53,672 bases of DNA from Clostridium polyendosporum (GCF_018332455.1 NZ_BOPZ01000026.1:1-53672), one strand, 5' to 3'. Shown: positions 8,843 through 17,832, numbered from the stretch's first letter. A program made the numbers and translations. The notes: generated from the letters alone by a model not told the origin.

Positions 8843-9748
8843 ATGATAAAAGTTGTAGGAGTACGTTTTAAAAAAGCAGGTAAGATATATTATTTTGATC
8901 CTAATAGTATTGATATAAATAAAGGACAGAGTGTAATTGTTGAAACTGCAAGAGGGGTAGAGTTTGGAGAATGTGTTATAGGAATAAAAGAAATAAGTGA
9001 ACAAGAAATTGTAGCACCCTTAAAAAGTGTTTTAAGAGTAGCTGATGAGAATGATATAAATAAACATGAAGAGAATAAGGCAAAAGAAAAAGATGCTTTT
9101 GAAATATGCTTAAAGAAAATATCAGAACATGGTCTTCAGATGAAGCTTATAGATGTTGAATATACCTTTGATAATAACAAGGTTATATTCTACTTTACAG
9201 CAGATGGAAGAGTAGATTTTAGAGAGCTAGTAAAGGATTTAGCTACAATTTTTAAAACAAGAATTGAACTTAGACAAATAGGGGTTAGAGATGAAGCAAA
9301 GATGATAGGTGGAGTCGGACCTTGTGGTAGACAAATGTGCTGTTCAAGCTTTCTAGGAGATTTCGCTTCAGTATCTATAAAGATGGCAAAGGAGCAAAGC
9401 CTTTCACTTAACCCAACTAAGATTTCAGGAATATGTGGAAGACTTATGTGCTGTTTAAATTACGAACAAAGTACTTATGAGCATATAAGAAAGAGACTTC
9501 CTAAAGTTGGTTCTGTAGTTGATACACCAGATGGCCGTGGAGAAGTTATTTCTAATTCTGTTGTTAAAGAGATGGTTAAGGTTAAGGTTAGAAAAGGAGA
9601 AGAGGAGTTAATAGAACAGTTTGATATTGAAGAAATTAAACTTATATCAGGAAGTTATGAAGGAAATGTAGATGATATGGACATTAAGCTTGAGCTTGAA
9701 GATGAAGCTGATAAACAGTTAATTAAGGATCTATTTAGCGGTAATTAG
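8843..9748 (+). CDS. ricT: RicT (YaaT), PSP1-domain regulator of RNA processing and sporulation
   Basis: 301 residues, with the PSP1 C-terminal domain in the middle. The paired cysteine blocks CGRQMCCSSFL and CGRLMCCLNYE are the [4Fe-4S]-associated cysteines described for the Bacillus RicT-RicA-RicF (Y-) complex. That complex modulates RNase Y cleavage and is needed for Spo0A activation, competence and biofilm formation. The N-terminal VVGVRFKKAGKIYYFDP matches the family start. It is placed directly after holB, as in Bacillus. A pair of Cys-rich repeats rather than scattered cysteines makes the identification firm. Confidence 0.92.
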   Translation: MIKVVGVRFKKAGKIYYFDPNSIDINKGQSVIVETARGVEFGECVIGIKEISEQEIVAPLKSVLRVADENDINKHEENKAKEKDAFEICLKKISEHGLQMKLIDVEYTFDNNKVIFYFTADGRVDFRELVKDLATIFKTRIELRQIGVRDEAKMIGGVGPCGRQMCCSSFLGDFASVSIKMAKEQSLSLNPTKISGICGRLMCCLNYEQSTYEHIRKRLPKVGSVVDTPDGRGEVISNSVVKEMVKVKVRKGEEELIEQFDIEEIKLISGSYEGNVDDMDIKLELEDEADKQLIKDLFSGN

Positions 9749-9825
9749 TATAGATAAGTTAAGTTTTTACTCAATCGACAGAATAATTTAACTATAGCTT
9801 CTGTATCTATAAAAGGAGGTTGATT

Positions 9826-10029
9826 ATGAAATCTTCAATTAAGATTCCTAATATGAAGGGGCCAGATGATGTTAAGAAAATAAAAAAAGCTATAGCTTGC
9901 AATGAAGGGGTTATCGCTTGTGAGATTAGCAAGGAAAAGGGAGAAGTAAATATAGTTTATGATACTTATTTTATTCAACTAGATGATATTATAGCTTCTA
10001 TTGAAGATTTTGGATATACAGTTTTATAA
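9826..10029 (+). CDS. Small HMA-fold-like protein lacking the metal-binding CxxC
   Basis: 67 residues. The pattern of secondary structure (SIKIPNM, a helix from DDVKKIKKAIA, VIACEIS, GEVNIVYD, a helix from LDDIIASIEDFGY) is that of a heavy-metal-associated domain such as CopZ, ending in the family-like EDFGYTV. The metal-binding loop that should read MxCxxC is NMKGPDD, so copper or zinc binding by the usual site is not possible. Two other cysteines (in the AIACNEG and VIACEIS segments) could be functional. It starts at ATG six bases after AAAGGAGGT. A terminator-like hairpin separates it from ferredoxin. Confidence 0.75.
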   Translation: MKSSIKIPNMKGPDDVKKIKKAIACNEGVIACEISKEKGEVNIVYDTYFIQLDDIIASIEDFGYTVL

Positions 10030-10056
10030 GAGTAAAATAATTATTACCAAAAATTC

Positions 10057-10085
10057 TTTAAAAATTAAAAAAAACATGATAAAAT
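10057..10085 (+). promoter_or_regulatory. Candidate ferredoxin promoter
   Basis: TTTAAA (10057-10062) and TAAAAT (10080-10085) are 17 bp apart, just downstream of the HMA-like gene. Transcription would start near 10092, inside the hairpin at 10088-10111. Confidence 0.45.
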
Positions 10086-10087
10086 AA

Positions 10088-10117
10088 ATATGGTGCTTAA
10101 ATGCACCATATTTTTTA
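10088..10117 (+). terminator. Hairpin with T-run upstream of ferredoxin
   Basis: ATATGGTGC pairs perfectly with GCACCATAT around TTAAAT and is followed by six T. It fits a terminator for the HMA-like gene. If the promoter just before it is used, most of it would instead be the 5' end of the ferredoxin mRNA. Confidence 0.7.
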
Positions 10118-10133
10118 GGGGGGGTGCTTTATT

Positions 10134-10304
10134 ATGGCATTTACAATTCAAGATTCTTGTGTAAGCTGTGGAGCTTGTGCTTCAGAATGTCCAATCAATG
10201 CTATAAGCCAAGGAGATACACAATTTGCTATAGATGCAGATGCTTGTATCGATTGTGGAAACTGTGCTAATGTTTGTCCTGTAGGAGCAGCAGTTCAAGA
10301 ATAA
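10134..10304 (+). CDS. 2[4Fe-4S] clostridial ferredoxin
   Basis: A 56-residue protein starting MAFTIQDSCVSCGACASECP. The second cluster motif is CIDCGNCANVCP. Both halves show CxxCxxCxxxCP, the pattern that binds two low-potential [4Fe-4S] clusters. Length and the internal two-fold repeat are those of classic clostridial ferredoxin, the electron carrier for hydrogenase, pyruvate:ferredoxin oxidoreductase and related enzymes. The ribosome-binding site is a run of seven G (10118-10124), ten bases before the ATG. Two tandem terminators follow, so it is a single-gene, probably highly expressed unit. Confidence 0.97.
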   Translation: MAFTIQDSCVSCGACASECPINAISQGDTQFAIDADACIDCGNCANVCPVGAAVQE

Positions 10305-10318
10305 TTTTAAACCGGACA

Positions 10319-10350
10319 GGCCATCTTTTAAGATGGCCTTCTTTCTTTAG
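10319..10350 (+). terminator. First ferredoxin terminator
   Basis: AGGCCATC pairs with GATGGCCT around TTTTAA and is followed by TCTTTCTTT. Confidence 0.88.
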
Positions 10351-10360
10351 TAAGAAGAGT

Positions 10361-10395
10361 AAAAGCTCTCACCAAAAGGTGAGGGCTTTTTTGTA
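10361..10395 (+). terminator. Second (tandem) ferredoxin terminator
   Basis: AAAAGCTCTCACC pairs with GGTGAGGGCTTTT (one G-T pair) around AAAA and is followed by a T-run. Back-to-back terminators fit a strongly expressed gene. Confidence 0.88.
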
Positions 10396-10451
10396 TAATA
10401 TTTAGATTAATTGGTAAATTATATATGAAATATTTACGGGAAGTGACTTAT

Positions 10452-12140
10452 ATGGAGGTTAAAAAATTTACAATCTTAGAAGGAACAAACCTAAAGGGAA
10501 TAAACCAGCTTTTTTATGTTTTAGTGTCAGAAAAGGAACAAAAATTACTTCAAAGTAAGTTAACAAGCTATGAAATTATATGTACTGACTTAGGACTTAA
10601 AGGAGAAATTATTGATGAAGGTTTTTCTAATGAAGGTTATGAGGCATGGGTAAGTTATGATAGGTATTATATATGTCTTTATATAGTTGAAAGTTTGTTA
10701 AATGGAGAAAATGAGGATGAAATAAGCCAAATAGCTTGGGAAAAAGTAAAGGATGATTGGAGTTATGAACTTATTTTAAGGGTTAAAGATGAAGGTATTC
10801 CTGTAGTAATGTTATCTGAGCAAGAAATACAGATTGGATATGGAATAAATTCTTTAAGAGTGAATAAGGGGGTTTTTAAAAATGACTATTTAGAAAGCAT
10901 AGATGAGATAATAAAAGAAATGAAGATTAAGAATAATGGACTAATACCTATAATTTCTGTTACAGGAACTAATGGAAAAACAACTACTGTAAGACTTATA
11001 TATACACTTCTCAAGAATATAGGATATTCAGTTGGTATGGCATCAACAGGAGGTATTTTTATAGGAGATAAAAATATTAAGCATGGAGATACCACTGGTT
11101 TTTATAGTGCAAGGGAAGTGTTAAAGAACAATACTGTAGATGTAGCTGTACTTGAAACTGCCAGAGGCGGAATTATAAAAAAGGGATTAGGGTATGAAAA
11201 ATGTTGTGTAGCTATAATAACATCTTTATCAGAGGATCATATAGGGATGAATGGGATTGAGGACTTAGATGGTCTTGGCAGAGTTAAGGCATTGATAGCA
11301 GATGATATGATTTATGGAGGTAAAATTATTATTAGAGCTATAGAGCCTTTGGTAAAGCTATTTACTAATAGAGAAGACATTGTGCTTTTTGATTTTGAAA
11401 AAAATGAATTTATTATAAAGCATATAGAGTTAGGAGGAGAAGCTTGGTATGTAGAAGATGGGTGTATAGTATTAAACAAAGATGGTATAGAGCATGAAAT
11501 TATTAATCTTCAAAAAATACCTTTTGCTCATAAAGGATATTCAAAGGGTAATGTGAAAAATATAATAGCGGCCTTGGCTGCTATAAATACTTTCTATAAG
11601 GATATTCAGGATGTTATTGCAGTATTAGAGAATTTGCAATGTGATATTTATACTAATGCTGGAAGGCAAAATATAATAACTATTGATGATTATAAGATAA
11701 TTTTAGACTATGGACATAATGCTGAAGCTTTTGAAGAGGTATTCTATATAGCAAAGAGTTTAAATCCATCAAGTATAACTGGAATTATAGCAGCAGCAGG
11801 AGATAGAAGAGATGAGTATATAAGGGAACTTGGTACTATAGCTGCAAGATACTGTAATCATATAATAATAAGAGAGCAGGTAGAAAGAAGAGGAAGATCT
11901 CAAGGAGAGTCTCCAGAGATTATTAAAAAAGGAGTTATGAATACTGGTTTTAATAGCAGTAAGGTGGAGATTATTTTGAAAGAGGAAGAGGCTATAGTCT
12001 ATGCTATGAAGAAGGCCATAAAGGATGAAGTTATTGTTTTATTTACTCAGTGTTTGGATGTTGTTATTCCTGCTATAAATAACTACTTAGATAGTAGAGG
12101 ATTAAAAAAAATTGCAGAGGATATAGATTTATTACATTAA
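10452..12140 (+). CDS. Cyanophycin-synthetase-like Mur ligase lacking the ATP-grasp domain
   Basis: 562 residues from the ATG after ACGGGAAG. Residues about 1-140 resemble the N-terminal domain of cyanophycin synthetase, including the IQIGYG stretch (126-131) that in CphA precedes the ATP-grasp domain. Here the chain runs almost directly into a Mur ligase core: ISVTGTNGKTTTVRLI with P-loop GTNGKTT (172-178), then ETARGG and a SLSEDHIGMNG block. The C-terminal domain carries NAGRQN, DYGHNAEAF and AAAGDRRDEY. In CphA the Mur-type half adds Arg to the Asp side chain, so this is probably an ATP-dependent amino-acid ligase with an unknown acceptor. It faces an MBL hydrolase across a shared terminator. 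Confidence 0.82.
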   Translation: MEVKKFTILEGTNLKGINQLFYVLVSEKEQKLLQSKLTSYEIICTDLGLKGEIIDEGFSNEGYEAWVSYDRYYICLYIVESLLNGENEDEISQIAWEKVKDDWSYELILRVKDEGIPVVMLSEQEIQIGYGINSLRVNKGVFKNDYLESIDEIIKEMKIKNNGLIPIISVTGTNGKTTTVRLIYTLLKNIGYSVGMASTGGIFIGDKNIKHGDTTGFYSAREVLKNNTVDVAVLETARGGIIKKGLGYEKCCVAIITSLSEDHIGMNGIEDLDGLGRVKALIADDMIYGGKIIIRAIEPLVKLFTNREDIVLFDFEKNEFIIKHIELGGEAWYVEDGCIVLNKDGIEHEIINLQKIPFAHKGYSKGNVKNIIAALAAINTFYKDIQDVIAVLENLQCDIYTNAGRQNIITIDDYKIILDYGHNAEAFEEVFYIAKSLNPSSITGIIAAAGDRRDEYIRELGTIAARYCNHIIIREQVERRGRSQGESPEIIKKGVMNTGFNSSKVEIILKEEEAIVYAMKKAIKDEVIVLFTQCLDVVIPAINNYLDSRGLKKIAEDIDLLH

Positions 12141-12143
12141 CAT

Positions 12144-12174
12144 AAAAAAGGTGACAAGTTACGTCACCTTTTTT
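12144..12174. terminator. Bidirectional intrinsic terminator between convergent genes
   Basis: AAAAAAGGTGAC pairs with GTCACCTTTTTT across a 7-base loop, giving a T-run on either strand. It overlaps the last codons of the leftward MBL gene. Confidence 0.9.
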
Positions 12175-12806
12175 GGTGGAGATAAGAGTATTACTTTATT
12201 TATAGATGAAGTTTTTTCATTTAATATAAAACAGTTTGAATTTAATTTATTCACATTTTGCATGGAGGTTAAAAATTTTTCAGGGCCGTCAAGGAGAAAT
12301 GAGAGAGCTGGGGTTTTATAATGCATTGGTATAATATATGAAGGATTTATAGAGCGTGATACTTTTGCAGCTTCTATTCCGTCTAAGGTATAATGTCCTC
12401 CTACGGGTATAAGAAGAAGGTCAATTTGTCCAAGTTCCTCTATCATTTCCTTTGATAGGATATGACCTAAATCTCCAAGATGACATATTCTAAAGCCATC
12501 TACTTCGATTATAAAAATTATATTATCTCCTCTCTTACTTCCTTTATCTTTATCATGATAACTTTTAAGTCCTATTATTGCACATAGGTTTAAGTTGTAT
12601 TTACCAATTGTATCAATTACCTTTGTATTTTTTAGAAAGTGTCCTGTATTGGAATGATCAAAATGATTATGACTCACAGTAACAACATCTACATCACTTT
12701 TATAAGGATCATATCCTATATCTCCATCAAAGGGATCAGTTAAGATTCTTTTTCCAATAGAGGTTTTAATCAAAAAAGAAGCATGACCAAGCCATTCTAT
12801 TTCCAT
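12159..12806 (-). CDS. MBL-fold metal-dependent hydrolase (UlaG/UPF0173-like)
   Basis: 215 residues with the metallo-beta-lactamase fold. EWLGHASFLI opens the protein, SHNHFDHSN is the HxHxDH metal motif, HLGDLGH supplies further ligands and IPMHYKT gives the final histidine. UPF0173/UlaG relatives hydrolyse phosphodiester or lactone bonds; the substrate here is unknown. It is cytoplasmic, without a signal peptide. It reads leftward with start ATG behind AAGGTGATTTC, and is divergent from ctsR. Its 3' end serves as half of a bidirectional terminator shared with the Mur ligase. Confidence 0.85.
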   Translation of the reverse strand: MEIEWLGHASFLIKTSIGKRILTDPFDGDIGYDPYKSDVDVVTVSHNHFDHSNTGHFLKNTKVIDTIGKYNLNLCAIIGLKSYHDKDKGSKRGDNIIFIIEVDGFRICHLGDLGHILSKEMIEELGQIDLLLIPVGGHYTLDGIEAAKVSRSINPSYIIPMHYKTPALSFLLDGPEKFLTSMQNVNKLNSNCFILNEKTSSINKVILLSPPKKVT

Positions 12807-12957
12807 AATGAAATCACCTTAATTCTAAATTTACTAAGTATTTTTACCATTAGGGTGAAAAATAATACTATAAAGAGAAAAAGTGAAAAATAAAAAGTTT
12901 TTTTCTTATAATCGTCTATAAACAGTATATTAAAAGATAATTGATATTTTTTGTATA

Positions 12958-13011
12958 TTGATAACAAAATAAAAACATATTAATATATAATTAAGGTCAA
13001 AGAAAGTCAAA
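12958..13011 (+). promoter_or_regulatory. ctsR promoter with CtsR operator
   Basis: A candidate promoter is TTGATA (12958-12963), 17 bp, TAATAT (12981-12986); a TATAAT at 12986-12991 is an alternative -10. Immediately downstream, at 12995-13011, is GGTCAAA-GAA-AGTCAAA. This is an exact match to the known CtsR direct-repeat operator RGTCAAANANRGTCAAA. It places the operon under heat and protein-stress control by its own first gene product. Confidence 0.93.
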
Positions 13012-13029
13012 GTAAGGTCGGTGGATAAT

Positions 13030-13485
13030 ATGGCAAGACTATCTGATATTATAGAAGAATTTATAAAAAAACTTATGCAAGAAAATATTGAGCAAGAACT
13101 TCAAATACAAAGAAATGAGTTAGCCGATAAGTTTAGTTGTGCTCCTTCTCAAATCAATTATGTGCTTACTACTAGATTTACCTATGAGAAAGGTTATTTG
13201 ATAGAAAGTAGAAGAGGGGGCGGGGGATATATAGTAATAAGAAAAGTTAATTATGATAATAGGGAACGTAGAAATAAGCTTATTAATGAAAGTATTGGAG
13301 AGGGTATAACATATCATAATTCCATTGCACTTCTTGAAAGTCTTTATGATGCAGATATTATAAATGAAAGAGAATTTGAAATTATGAAAATTGCTATCAA
13401 TGATAGGACTCTGCAAAGTGTAGATAATAAGAATAAGGTAAGAGCAGATATATTAAGAGCAATGATTATAGTTTTATTATCTTAA
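13030..13485 (+). CDS. ctsR: CtsR, class III stress gene repressor
   Basis: 151 residues from the ATG after GGTGG; an in-frame GTG three codons earlier is the alternative. The N-terminal winged helix-turn-helix (about 1-65) ends in the glycine-rich wing loop SRRGGGGYIVIRK. That loop is the thermosensing element in Bacillus CtsR and the arginine site phosphorylated by McsB. The C-terminal domain (about 70-151) mediates dimerisation and adaptor contacts. It represses its own operon (mcsA, mcsB, clpC), consistent with the operator at 12995-13011. Confidence 0.95.
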   Translation: MARLSDIIEEFIKKLMQENIEQELQIQRNELADKFSCAPSQINYVLTTRFTYEKGYLIESRRGGGGYIVIRKVNYDNRERRNKLINESIGEGITYHNSIALLESLYDADIINEREFEIMKIAINDRTLQSVDNKNKVRADILRAMIIVLLS

Positions 13486-13504
13486 AGAAAAGGATGGATG
13501 ATAA

Positions 13505-14029
13505 ATGTTATGTGAAAAATGTGGTGTAAATCAAGCTAATGTCCATATTGTAAAAGTTGTTAATGGAAACAAAAAAGAAATGAATTTGTGTGATAAATGT
13601 GCAAATGATGTATCAGATATACCTATTACTCCTTTTGAGGACTTGGAGCATGTCTCTAACTCGTTTCATAATTTGCTAAGTGGGTTAGTAGATTATATAA
13701 ACAAATCCTCAAAAACTCCCGATAGCTTAGAGGTTAAGTGTGATAATTGTGGTATGAGTTATAGAGAATTTAAGAAGTTTGGATTTTTAGGTTGTAGCGA
13801 ATGTTATAAAACTTTCTCCAATACTATAGTCCCAGTAATTAAGAGAGTTCAAGGAGATGTTGAGCATATAGGAAAAGTTCCATCAAAAGCAGGAAAGGGA
13901 ATTTTAGAAAAGAAAAAGATATTAAAGCTTAAGGAAGAACTTCAGCAGGCTATTTTATCAGAAGAATATGAAAAAGCAGCAGTGCTTAGAGATGAAATAA
14001 AATCTTTGCAGGAAAAGTTAGATGAATAG
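13505..14029 (+). CDS. mcsA: McsA, activator of the McsB arginine kinase
   Basis: 174 residues with four zinc-type cysteine pairs: LCEKCG (2-7), LCDKCA (28-33), KCDNCG and GCSECY. The C-terminal helical UVR motif (LKEELQQAILSEEYEKAAVL and following) is the same type found in UvrB and ClpC. In Bacillus and Staphylococcus McsA binds and activates McsB and helps control CtsR. It starts at ATG behind AAAGGATGG and lies 19 bases after ctsR and 11 bases before mcsB, in the standard operon order. Confidence 0.95.
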   Translation: MLCEKCGVNQANVHIVKVVNGNKKEMNLCDKCANDVSDIPITPFEDLEHVSNSFHNLLSGLVDYINKSSKTPDSLEVKCDNCGMSYREFKKFGFLGCSECYKTFSNTIVPVIKRVQGDVEHIGKVPSKAGKGILEKKKILKLKEELQQAILSEEYEKAAVLRDEIKSLQEKLDE

Positions 14030-14040
14030 GAGGGATATTA

Positions 14041-15063
14041 ATGGAAAACTGGATCAATGCTGAAGAGAGAACTGAAGACATTGTTATAAGCTCTAGAATA
14101 AGACTTGCTAGAAATCTTAAACATACTCCTTTTCCCAATAAGCTGGAGGAAAAAGAAGCTAGAGAAAATATAGATACAGTAGAAGCCGCTTTTAATATCA
14201 ATGAGAAGAATAGAGCTAAGTTTAAGACTGTAAGACTCTGGGAGAATAGTCCTAGTGTTGCTAGAAGTTATTTTGAAAAGCATTTAATTAGCGCAAATCT
14301 TATTAAAGGATATACTAAAACTGCTTTTTTATTAAGTAAAGATGAAACAGTAAGTGTTATGATAAATGAAGAAGATCATATAAGACTTCAGTGCATAACA
14401 AAGGGTTTAAATTTAAGGGAGGCTTTCCATGAGGCTGATAGGCTAGATTCAGAATTAGAGCAGTATCTTGAATATGCTTTTGATGAAAAGTTTGGATATT
14501 TAACGGTTTGTCCAACTAATTTAGGAACTGGACTTAGAGCTTCTGTAATGATTCATCTTCCTGCTCTAACTATGAATAATGAGATAACTAGTCTTTTAAA
14601 GGGATTAACACAAGTGGGAATGACTATTAGAGGTCTTTATGGTGAAGGTTCAAGTGCTGATGGTAACATGTACCAGATATCTAATCAAATTACCCTTGGG
14701 GTATCAGAAGAAGAGATACTTAGTAATCTAGAAGCAGTTGTATCTCAAGTAATAGATCAAGAAATAAGAGCAAGAGAAGTGTTAAAAACAAAATATTACT
14801 ATGAACTTTTGGATAAAATATATAGAGCTTTAGGGGTACTAAAAAATGCTGTGATTTTAAGTTTAAAGGAATGTTTAGAATTACTTTCTTATGTAAGAAT
14901 GGGAGTAGAAATGTCAATAATAAATGATATAAATAAAAAGCTCTTAAATAATCTATTAGTAGAAATTCAACCTGCTTCGCTTCAAGTAAAGGTAGATAAA
15001 AAGTTGAGTGGTAAGGATATAGATATAGAAAGAGCTAAGCTTGTAAGAGAAGTGCTTAGATAG
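14041..15063 (+). CDS. mcsB: McsB, protein-arginine kinase
   Basis: 340 residues of the phosphagen-kinase fold. It contains the ATP-binding arginine stretch SSRIRLARNLKHTPFP near the N-terminus and the catalytic-cysteine block VCPTNLGTGLRASVMIHLPA, with Cys157. Family members lacking the guanidino-substrate loop phosphorylate arginine side chains on proteins, marking them for ClpCP degradation and inactivating CtsR. It is preceded by AGGAGGG and followed 20 bases later by clpC. Confidence 0.95.
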   Translation: MENWINAEERTEDIVISSRIRLARNLKHTPFPNKLEEKEARENIDTVEAAFNINEKNRAKFKTVRLWENSPSVARSYFEKHLISANLIKGYTKTAFLLSKDETVSVMINEEDHIRLQCITKGLNLREAFHEADRLDSELEQYLEYAFDEKFGYLTVCPTNLGTGLRASVMIHLPALTMNNEITSLLKGLTQVGMTIRGLYGEGSSADGNMYQISNQITLGVSEEEILSNLEAVVSQVIDQEIRAREVLKTKYYYELLDKIYRALGVLKNAVILSLKECLELLSYVRMGVEMSIINDINKKLLNNLLVEIQPASLQVKVDKKLSGKDIDIERAKLVREVLR

Positions 15064-15083
15064 AAATAGGAGGTGTATTTAGC

Positions 15084-17537
15084 ATGTTATTTGGAAGATT
15101 TACAGAAAGAGCTCAAAATGTTTTAATGAATGCAAGAGAGCAATCTAAAAAATACAAGCATGGATATATTGGAACAGAGCATATTCTTTTAGGTATATTG
15201 ATGGATGAAGGAAAAAGCAGAGAACTTTTAAATGGTTATGGAGTAACTACAGAGGGTGTAAGTAAGCTTATAGAACAGTATGTAGGTACAGGAGAGGTAG
15301 AATATTTCTCAGAGGAAATACCATTGACACCAAGAACTAAAAGGCTATTGGATAACTCACTGATAGAGGCAAGAAATCTAGGACATAATTATATAAGCCC
15401 TGAACACATTCTTTTAGCATTGATGAAAGATAATGAGGGTGTTGCTTATACAGTATTAAACAACCTAAATGTTAATTTTGATAAACTCAGAAGTGATTTA
15501 ATTAATAGTTCAAATGCAAAGGGTGGAGCAGCTAGTGCCGGTCAAGAAGGAAATCAAAGAAAAACAAAAAATGATAAGACTCCAACTCTTGATCAGTATG
15601 GAAGAGATTTGACGCTTATGGCAGAAGAGGGAAAGCTTGATCCGGTCGTAGGAAGAGACGAAGAAACTCAAAGAGTTTTAGAAATACTTTGTAGAAGAAT
15701 CAAAAACAATCCTTGCTTAATTGGAGATCCTGGAGTTGGTAAGACAGCCATTGCAGAAGGATTAGCACAAAAAATCATAGATGGAAATATCCCAGAGATA
15801 CTAAGAGGTAAAAGAGTAGTGGCTCTTGATTTAACTTCAATGATTGCAGGTGCAAAGTATAGAGGTGAGTTTGAGGATAGACTTAAAAAGGTTATGGAAG
15901 AGCTAAGAGTTGTTGGCAATGTAATATTATTCATTGATGAGATACACACAATTGTTGGAGCTGGAGGAGCAGAGGGAGCTATTGATGCATCTAATATATT
16001 GAAACCAGCTCTCGCAAGAGGTGAAATTCAGTGTATTGGTGCTACGACCATAGATGAATATAGAAAGTATATAGAAAAGGATTCAGCTCTAGAAAGAAGG
16101 TTTCAACCTATTAATGTAGGAGAACCAAGCAAAGATGAGACGCTTCAAATTCTTAAGGGATTAAGAGATAAATATGAGGCTCATCATGGAGTGAAGATTA
16201 CTGATGAAGCACTAGAAGCATCAGTGAATCTAGCAGATAGATATATAACTGATAGATATATGCCAGATAAGGCCATCGATCTTATTGATGAAGCTGCTGC
16301 AAAAGTAAGAATTGAGAATCTTACAACTCCACCAGATTTAAAAAATATTGAAGAAGAAATAGAAAAAGTAACTAAGGAAAAGGAAGATGCTATAACTGTT
16401 CAAAACTATGAAAAGGCTGCTGAACTAAGGGATAAAGAGAAATCTTTAAGGGAAAAGCTTGAAAATATGAAAACAAACTGGACTACTCAAAGTATTGCAC
16501 AAACTCATATTGTAGGACCTGAACAAATAGCAGCAGTAGTTGCAAAGTGGACTAAGGTTCCAGTAGAAAAGTTAACTGAAAAAGAATCTGAGAAACTTTT
16601 AAAGCTCGAAGAAATACTTCATAATAGAGTTATAGGTCAAGGTGAAGCTGTAAAATCAGTAGCTAGGGCTGTAAGAAGAGCGAGAGTAGGACTTAAGGAT
16701 CCTAATAGACCAATTGGAAGCTTCATATTTTTAGGACCAACTGGTGTTGGTAAGACAGAACTTTCAAAAGCACTTGCTGAAGCTATGTTTGGAGACCAGA
16801 ACAATATAATTAGAGTAGATATGTCTGAATATATGGAGAAATTCTCTATTTCAAGACTTATAGGTTCTCCTCCAGGATATGTGGGATATGAAGAAGGAGG
16901 GCAGCTCACTGAAGCAGTAAGAAGAAATCCTTATTCAGTAGTACTTTTAGATGAAATAGAAAAGGCTCATCCAGATGTATTTAATATTCTTCTTCAAATA
17001 CTTGAAGATGGAAGATTAACAGATAGTAAGGGTAAAACTGTTAACTTTAAGAATACAATTATAATAATGACATCTAACGTAGGTGCTCACACAATAAAAA
17101 AACAAAAAAATATTGGCTTTGGTATAGATCCTACTAAAGAAGAGTCAGCTTATGAAAAGATGAAGGATAATGTGATGGATGAGCTTAAAAAGAGCTTTAG
17201 ACCAGAGTTCTTAAATAGAATAGATGACATTATAGTATTCCATCAACTTGAAGAAAAAGATCTTCTTCAAATTGTTGACTTAATGATAAAGTCTGTAGCA
17301 GAAAGATTGGAAGGTCAGGAAATTTATCTTGAATTTGATGAAGAAAGTAAGAAACTTTTAGTTGGAGCAGGAGCAGACTTGACTTACGGAGCAAGACCTT
17401 TAAGAAGAGTTATCACAAAGAAAGTAGAAGATAAGTTAAGTGAAGAAATGCTTAGAGGAAATGTACAGAGAGGTCAAAAGGTTAAGGTAACAGCAGAGAA
17501 TGGAGAATTAAGATTTGTATCAAATAGTAAAGTTTAA
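15084..17537 (+). CDS. clpC: ClpC, AAA+ unfoldase of the ClpCP protease
   Basis: 817 residues, full length. Two Clp_N repeats occupy about 1-145. The first AAA+ module has Walker A GDPGVGKT (214-221) and Walker B LFIDEIH. A middle domain with a UVR-like coiled coil ([20 protein letters not shown], around 435-455) identifies ClpC rather than ClpB or ClpE. The second AAA+ module has GPTGVGKTE (551-559) and [10 protein letters not shown]. The C-terminal D2 tail ends in [19 protein letters not shown]. McsB-phosphorylated and damaged proteins are fed through it to ClpP. It starts at ATG behind AGGAGGTG. A terminator follows. Confidence 0.97.
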   Translation: MLFGRFTERAQNVLMNAREQSKKYKHGYIGTEHILLGILMDEGKSRELLNGYGVTTEGVSKLIEQYVGTGEVEYFSEEIPLTPRTKRLLDNSLIEARNLGHNYISPEHILLALMKDNEGVAYTVLNNLNVNFDKLRSDLINSSNAKGGAASAGQEGNQRKTKNDKTPTLDQYGRDLTLMAEEGKLDPVVGRDEETQRVLEILCRRIKNNPCLIGDPGVGKTAIAEGLAQKIIDGNIPEILRGKRVVALDLTSMIAGAKYRGEFEDRLKKVMEELRVVGNVILFIDEIHTIVGAGGAEGAIDASNILKPALARGEIQCIGATTIDEYRKYIEKDSALERRFQPINVGEPSKDETLQILKGLRDKYEAHHGVKITDEALEASVNLADRYITDRYMPDKAIDLIDEAAAKVRIENLTTPPDLKNIEEEIEKVTKEKEDAITVQNYEKAAELRDKEKSLREKLENMKTNWTTQSIAQTHIVGPEQIAAVVAKWTKVPVEKLTEKESEKLLKLEEILHNRVIGQGEAVKSVARAVRRARVGLKDPNRPIGSFIFLGPTGVGKTELSKALAEAMFGDQNNIIRVDMSEYMEKFSISRLIGSPPGYVGYEEGGQLTEAVRRNPYSVVLLDEIEKAHPDVFNILLQILEDGRLTDSKGKTVNFKNTIIIMTSNVGAHTIKKQKNIGFGIDPTKEESAYEKMKDNVMDELKKSFRPEFLNRIDDIIVFHQLEEKDLLQIVDLMIKSVAERLEGQEIYLEFDEESKKLLVGAGADLTYGARPLRRVITKKVEDKLSEEMLRGNVQRGQKVKVTAENGELRFVSNSKV

Positions 17538-17557
17538 CTCATATTTTATAAGAATAT

Positions 17558-17587
17558 AAAAGCTGCAGCGGAATGCTGCGGCTTTTT
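17558..17587 (+). terminator. Terminator of the ctsR-clpC operon
   Basis: AAAAGCTGCAGC pairs with GCTGCGGCTTTT around GGAAT and ends in a T-run. From here to the promoter near 17779 nothing recognisable is seen. Confidence 0.9.
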
Positions 17588-17778
17588 GCATATATAAAAT
17601 ATAGAATTAAATGAATTCTCTCGTAATATTAAATAATGTATAGTATGAAAGTTTATAAAATATAATTGGTATAACAAGGGTATAGTTATTTTTTAATCCA
17701 GTATAAATAAATTATATTTCTTCAAAATAAATTTATAGAAAGAATAATCTTTGATAATAATTATTTGTTAATACATAG

Positions 17779-17832
17779 TTGCTGAAATTCAAATTAGTAG
17801 TATAATAATATTAAAGGTACCCCTAATGGGTA
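17779..17832 (+). promoter_or_regulatory. Promoter with CsoR-like dyad upstream of the TrxR-like gene
   Basis: TTGCTG (17779-17784) and TATAAT (17801-17806) are 16 bp apart. The dyad TACCCCTAATGGGTA (17818-17832) lies just after the predicted start point. Its TACC-N7-GGTA spacing matches the known Bacillus CsoR operator and a second dyad at 32682-32696. A repressor bound here would block initiation. Confidence 0.55.

Noticed and set aside
13120-13416. Minus-strand frame within ctsR
   Set aside because: It is a shadow of a strongly supported gene in a conserved operon, with no start signals.
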